The position numbers were made by a program, and so were the translations under genes. The notes beneath the pieces are model-generated. The model ran no database searches. It saw nothing but the letters and a program-made list of their open reading frames with translations, and had not been told where the DNA came from. This document shows positions 6,592 through 8,519 of a stretch of DNA of 8,519 bases, one piece after another. The DNA comes from DATAMF01 sp964472565 (GTDB taxonomy: Bacteria > Chloroflexota > Anaerolineae > Aggregatilineales > Aggregatilineaceae): assembly GCA_964472565.1 (NCBI GenBank), contig CAYYNB010000221.1, positions 1 to 8,519 on the forward strand, given 5' to 3'. Within the stretch, counting starts at the first letter, position 1, and each line of letters starts with the position of its first letter.

Positions 6592-7178
6592 AATCGTACG
6601 ACTACAGCAACCGGGAGGATATTCTTCCGATTTCGTGGAACGATTTTCACGGCCTGTGCAAAGCGTTGGCCCAGGCAGCGGCCCGCTATGATCCGCAGAT
6701 CATTCTGGCGGTGGGGCGGGGCGGCTATTATCCGGGCACGTTGATCGCACATCTGCTTCAGGCGGAGATTTTTCCGATCCGGCTGTCGCGACGGGTGCGG
6801 GATGTGGTGACTTACGAGACTCCACAGTGGATAGTCCGTCCGCCCGAACTCGTCAAAGATCAGCGAGTGCTGGTGGTGGACGAGATTTCAAGCACCGGGG
6901 AAACGCTCAATGTGGTCAAGGCGGAAGTTCAACGGCTGGGGGCGGCAGAGGTCCGGTGTGCGGTGCTGTACGCGCACACGTGGGGGTTGGAAGCGCCAGA
7001 TTATGTGGGACTCATCTCGGATGTGCTCCTGCTGAATCCCTGGGATCGGGAGATTTTCAAAGACGGGGCGTTTCAGGTCCATCCTGAATATGTGTCAGCG
7101 CTGGCACAGCAGGGGATCGAGGCTGATGAATCCTGGCTGATCGATGCGCCACATATTGAGGCAGCCAAAAAAGTATGA
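6588..7178 (+). CDS. Purine-type phosphoribosyltransferase (hypoxanthine PRT-like family)
   Basis: This 196-residue type I phosphoribosyltransferase is predicted to transfer ribose-5-phosphate between PRPP and a purine base in salvage. The PRPP-binding motif VLVVDEISSTGET is at 94-106 (usual form: VLVVDDxxxTGxT). GRGGYYPG at 43-50 fits the pyrophosphate-binding loop. An NPWD motif at 150-153 sits where base-recognition residues (often F/Y-P-W) occur in the hypoxanthine/xanthine/guanine group. Substrate is not certain; a regulatory PRT is the alternative. Length is normal for the family, no signal or membrane segment is seen, and the enzyme should be cytoplasmic. Its start overlaps the upstream membrane-protein stop by 4 bases and has no strong ribosome site of its own, which supports coupled translation. 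A strong terminator begins directly after the stop. Confidence 0.88.
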   Translation: MKSYDYSNREDILPISWNDFHGLCKALAQAAARYDPQIILAVGRGGYYPGTLIAHLLQAEIFPIRLSRRVRDVVTYETPQWIVRPPELVKDQRVLVVDEISSTGETLNVVKAEVQRLGAAEVRCAVLYAHTWGLEAPDYVGLISDVLLLNPWDREIFKDGAFQVHPEYVSALAQQGIEADESWLIDAPHIEAAKKV

Positions 7179-7221
7179 ATCAAAAAAAGCGGCTCTGGAA
7201 GTGCAGGGCCGCTTTTTTGAT
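7179..7221. terminator. Bidirectional Rho-independent terminator between the phosphoribosyltransferase gene and rplL
   Basis: A long hairpin has AGCGGCTCTG paired with GCAGGGCCGCT (one G-U), a 5-base loop at 7198-7202, and an A-run on one side matched by a T-run on the other (CTTTTTTGAT). Both strands therefore end in a stem plus T-tract. It starts right after the + gene's stop (7176-7178) and lies 16 bases past the rplL stop, ending both transcripts. Confidence 0.93.
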
Positions 7222-7236
7222 TGGCTGTTGGGTCGA

Positions 7237-7635
7237 TTACTTGACGTCGATGACCGCGCCAACGGCTTCGAGTTTGGACTTCGCGTCGGCGGCTGCTTCT
7301 TTGCTGACGGCTTCCATCACATTGCTGGGAGCGCCTTCAACCAGGTCTTTAGCTTCCTTGAGGCCGAGGTTGGTCAGGCTGCGCACGACTTTGATGACTT
7401 CGATCTTCTTGGGGCCAACTTCCTTGAGGATGACGTTGAATTCGGTCTGTTCTTCAACTTCTTCCGCCGCTGCGGCAGCCGCAGGAGCAGCGCCCGCCAT
7501 CATCATGGGCATGCCCATCGCCATAGGCGCAGAAGCTTCAACGCCCCATTTGTCTTCCAGCAGTTTCTTGAGTTCAGCCGCTTCGAGAACGGTCAAAGCG
7601 CTCAGTTCGTCCACTATTTTATTCAGGTCAGCCAT
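7237..7635 (-). CDS. rplL: Ribosomal protein bL12 (L7/L12)
   Basis: bL12 forms the flexible stalk of the 50S subunit. Dimers bind the L10 C-terminal helix and recruit and activate translation GTPases. The 132-residue protein has the N-terminal dimerisation domain (1 to about 33, LNKIVDELSALTVLEAAELKK), a hinge (about 34-62), and the C-terminal domain (63-132) with the family-typical EFNVILKEVGPKKIEVIKVVR and GLKEAKDLVEGAP stretches. The hinge is unusually rich in methionine (APMAMGMPMMMAG) followed by alanine, making it a little longer than the 120-125 residues common elsewhere. GAAAGG at 7650-7645 lies 9 bases before the ATG. It is second in the rplJ-rplL operon, 65 bases after rplJ with no terminator between, and a strong terminator follows. 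Confidence 0.98.
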   Translation of the reverse strand: MADLNKIVDELSALTVLEAAELKKLLEDKWGVEASAPMAMGMPMMMAGAAPAAAAAAEEVEEQTEFNVILKEVGPKKIEVIKVVRSLTNLGLKEAKDLVEGAPSNVMEAVSKEAAADAKSKLEAVGAVIDVK

Positions 7636-7700
7636 TGTAGATTTCCTTTCGTGAATTCAGATTAATCTCTGTTAATTGCTTACGATGATGGGTGCAGCCG

Positions 7701-8258
7701 TTAGGCCGCGTCTTTCTGAACATAGGCGGCCAAAACATTGACCAGCCCATCGGTGCCCGCGCGAATGACCGCGACGACGCCCCGACTCGGTTCTTCGAGC
7801 AAACCAACCAACTGCGTGAGCGGCATAGTGACCATACCGAGCAGTTGCGCCCGCAGAACATCGATGCTGGGCAGTTGGGAAACGGCTTCCAACTGATCGC
7901 CACGAACGGCGGTTGCGCCTACGATACCACCCTTAACAATGAAAATCTCATTGCTGGATGCTTGATCGAGAACGGTTTTGATGGTGGTTGCGAGATCATC
8001 ATAGGCTATCGCGACAGCGACAGGGCCAACCAACTGATCTTCGGGAACGGCCATGCCAACCTGTTTGAGTGCGATCTTAAAAATGGTATTTTTCGTGACC
8101 GCAAAACCTGATTTCGCCTCACGCAGTTTGGCGCGCAGGACATCCAACTGCTTGACTGTCATGCCGCGATACTCGGTGATGACGACACCTTTGGCATTCG
8201 CAAGCATATCCAGATATTCTTGCAGAATCTCATCTTTGCGTTGTTTTGAAATAGCCAA
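7701..8258 (-). CDS. rplJ: Ribosomal protein uL10, TTG start
   Basis: uL10 anchors the L12 stalk to 23S rRNA near L11 and, with L12, represses its own operon by binding the mRNA leader. The 185-residue protein starts MAISKQRKDEILQEYLDML and has the rRNA-binding domain to about 130, with family-typical VVITEYRGMTV, LRAKLREA and VTKNTIFKIAL stretches and the later VKGGIVG. The C-terminal helix (about 131-182, VLRAQLLGMV...PLTQLVGLL) holds L12 dimers. I chose the TTG at 8258: AAAGGAGG (8275-8268) lies 9 bases upstream and the protein then starts as the family does. An ATG in that spacer (8266-8264) is out of frame. The longer in-frame reading to 8360 crosses the attenuator and is not real. Confidence 0.96.
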   Translation of the reverse strand: MAISKQRKDEILQEYLDMLANAKGVVITEYRGMTVKQLDVLRAKLREAKSGFAVTKNTIFKIALKQVGMAVPEDQLVGPVAVAIAYDDLATTIKTVLDQASSNEIFIVKGGIVGATAVRGDQLEAVSQLPSIDVLRAQLLGMVTMPLTQLVGLLEEPSRGVVAVIRAGTDGLVNVLAAYVQKDAA

Positions 8259-8307
8259 GCGTGCATTCCTCCTTTCATCGAGGGTAAGCTGCTCGCAGTG
8301 GAGACAC

Positions 8308-8342
8308 AAAAAAACGGTCCCCGCACACAAGACGAAGACCGT
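8308..8342 (-). terminator. Attenuator terminator in the rplJ leader
   Basis: Read on the - strand, a 10-bp stem (8342-8333 with 8323-8314, two G-U pairs) closes a 9-base loop and is followed by a T-run of 7 (8314-8308). It lies in the untranslated leader between the L10-leader structure and the rplJ ribosome site, so it can stop transcription before rplJ. Regulation is inferred from the known L10 leader mechanism. Confidence 0.85.
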
Positions 8343-8460
8343 AACACGCTCAAATGACAAACCGAGCAGTCCGGTTGGGTCTTCACCTCGGCAGGCGTCT
8401 CGCGATTAAGCCCACAGGGGGCACCTGCTGTCTGCGGCAAAGGGCCAGTATAAACTGGTT
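8343..8460 (-). ncRNA. Ribosomal L10 leader (autoregulatory mRNA structure of rplJL)
   Basis: The - strand carries the conserved L10-leader sequence elements: CAGACAGCAGGTGCCCC (about 8434-8418), GGCTTAAT (about 8412-8405) and GCCTGCCGAGGTG (about 8396-8384). CAGCAGG and CCTGC can form part of the helix. AACCGG/TCGGTT forms a further small hairpin next to the attenuator. In bacteria this element binds the L10-(L12)4 complex to limit stalk-protein synthesis. It lies between the promoter and the attenuator, as expected. The exact boundaries are approximate. Confidence 0.88.
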
Positions 8461-8474
8461 TCACTTTGAAATTC

Positions 8475-8503
8475 ATCATACCAGCCGGGAAACCGGGCGT
8501 CAA
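8475..8503 (-). promoter_or_regulatory. Strong sigma70 promoter of rplJ-rplL
   Basis: On the - strand TTGACG (8503-8498, 5 of 6), a 17-base spacer and TATGAT (8480-8475, 5 of 6) form a near-consensus promoter. A start near 8468 gives a leader of about 210 bases that contains the L10 leader and attenuator. It shows rplJL has its own promoter, apart from any rplKA operon upstream. Confidence 0.8.
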
Positions 8504-8519
8504 GACCGGGTTGTGCCCC

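Noticed and set aside
7144..7665. Two overlapping + strand frames opposite rplL
   Set aside because: They are antisense to rplL, low-complexity shadows of its Ala/Lys/Glu-rich coding, and cross the terminator.
8159..8503. A - strand frame covering the rplJ leader and start region
   Set aside because: It crosses the promoter, L10 leader and attenuator and overlaps rplJ out of frame; the protein is not recognisable.
8485..8510. Three CCGGG direct repeats around the rplJ promoter spacer
   Set aside because: The unit is only 5 bases, unevenly spaced, and expected by chance in G+C-rich sequence.

Overview
The window is a bacterial chromosome segment of moderate G+C. It carries housekeeping genes (gyrB, rplJ, rplL) mixed with small accessory and hypothetical genes. 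The gene style fits Chloroflexota (Anaerolineae-like): a methionine/alanine-rich L7/L12 hinge, a long-form glucose-1-phosphate thymidylyltransferase-type protein, zinc-ribbon/FHA and TPR proteins, and palindromic GC-rich intergenic hairpins. This assignment is inference; no 16S or other phylogenetic marker was compared.

Left end (1-2259, + strand): the 3' part of DNA gyrase subunit B. A 551-residue in-frame intein (190-1842) interrupts it exactly at the TOPRIM metal-binding motif. The intein has splicing blocks, two LAGLIDADG endonuclease motifs and an extra XRE-like helix-turn-helix. It is the most distinctive object in the window.

Middle left (2269-3980, - strand): a shared bidirectional terminator separates gyrB from a convergent sugar-nucleotidyltransferase gene. 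Upstream of that gene lies a small TPR protein gene in the same direction, probably cotranscribed with it.

Middle (4093-5768): a zinc-ribbon/FHA protein gene runs divergently from the TPR gene. A cluster of three hairpins (4588-4660) follows it, then a convergent 366-residue protein of unknown function.

Middle right (5799-7178, + strand): a divergent promoter region with a perfect 13-bp palindrome precedes a two-TM membrane protein. Its stop codon overlaps by 4 bp the start of a purine-type phosphoribosyltransferase, so the two are probably translationally coupled.

Right end (7179-8519, - strand): a second bidirectional terminator, then rplL and rplJ (ribosomal stalk proteins L7/L12 and L10), a conserved L10 leader with a transcription attenuator, and a strong sigma70-type promoter. 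rpoB does not follow rplL, unlike the common bacterial arrangement.

No tRNA, rRNA, CRISPR array, insertion sequence or attachment site was seen. No stretch over 300 bases lacks a gene; the longest (8259-8519) is the rplJ leader and promoter.
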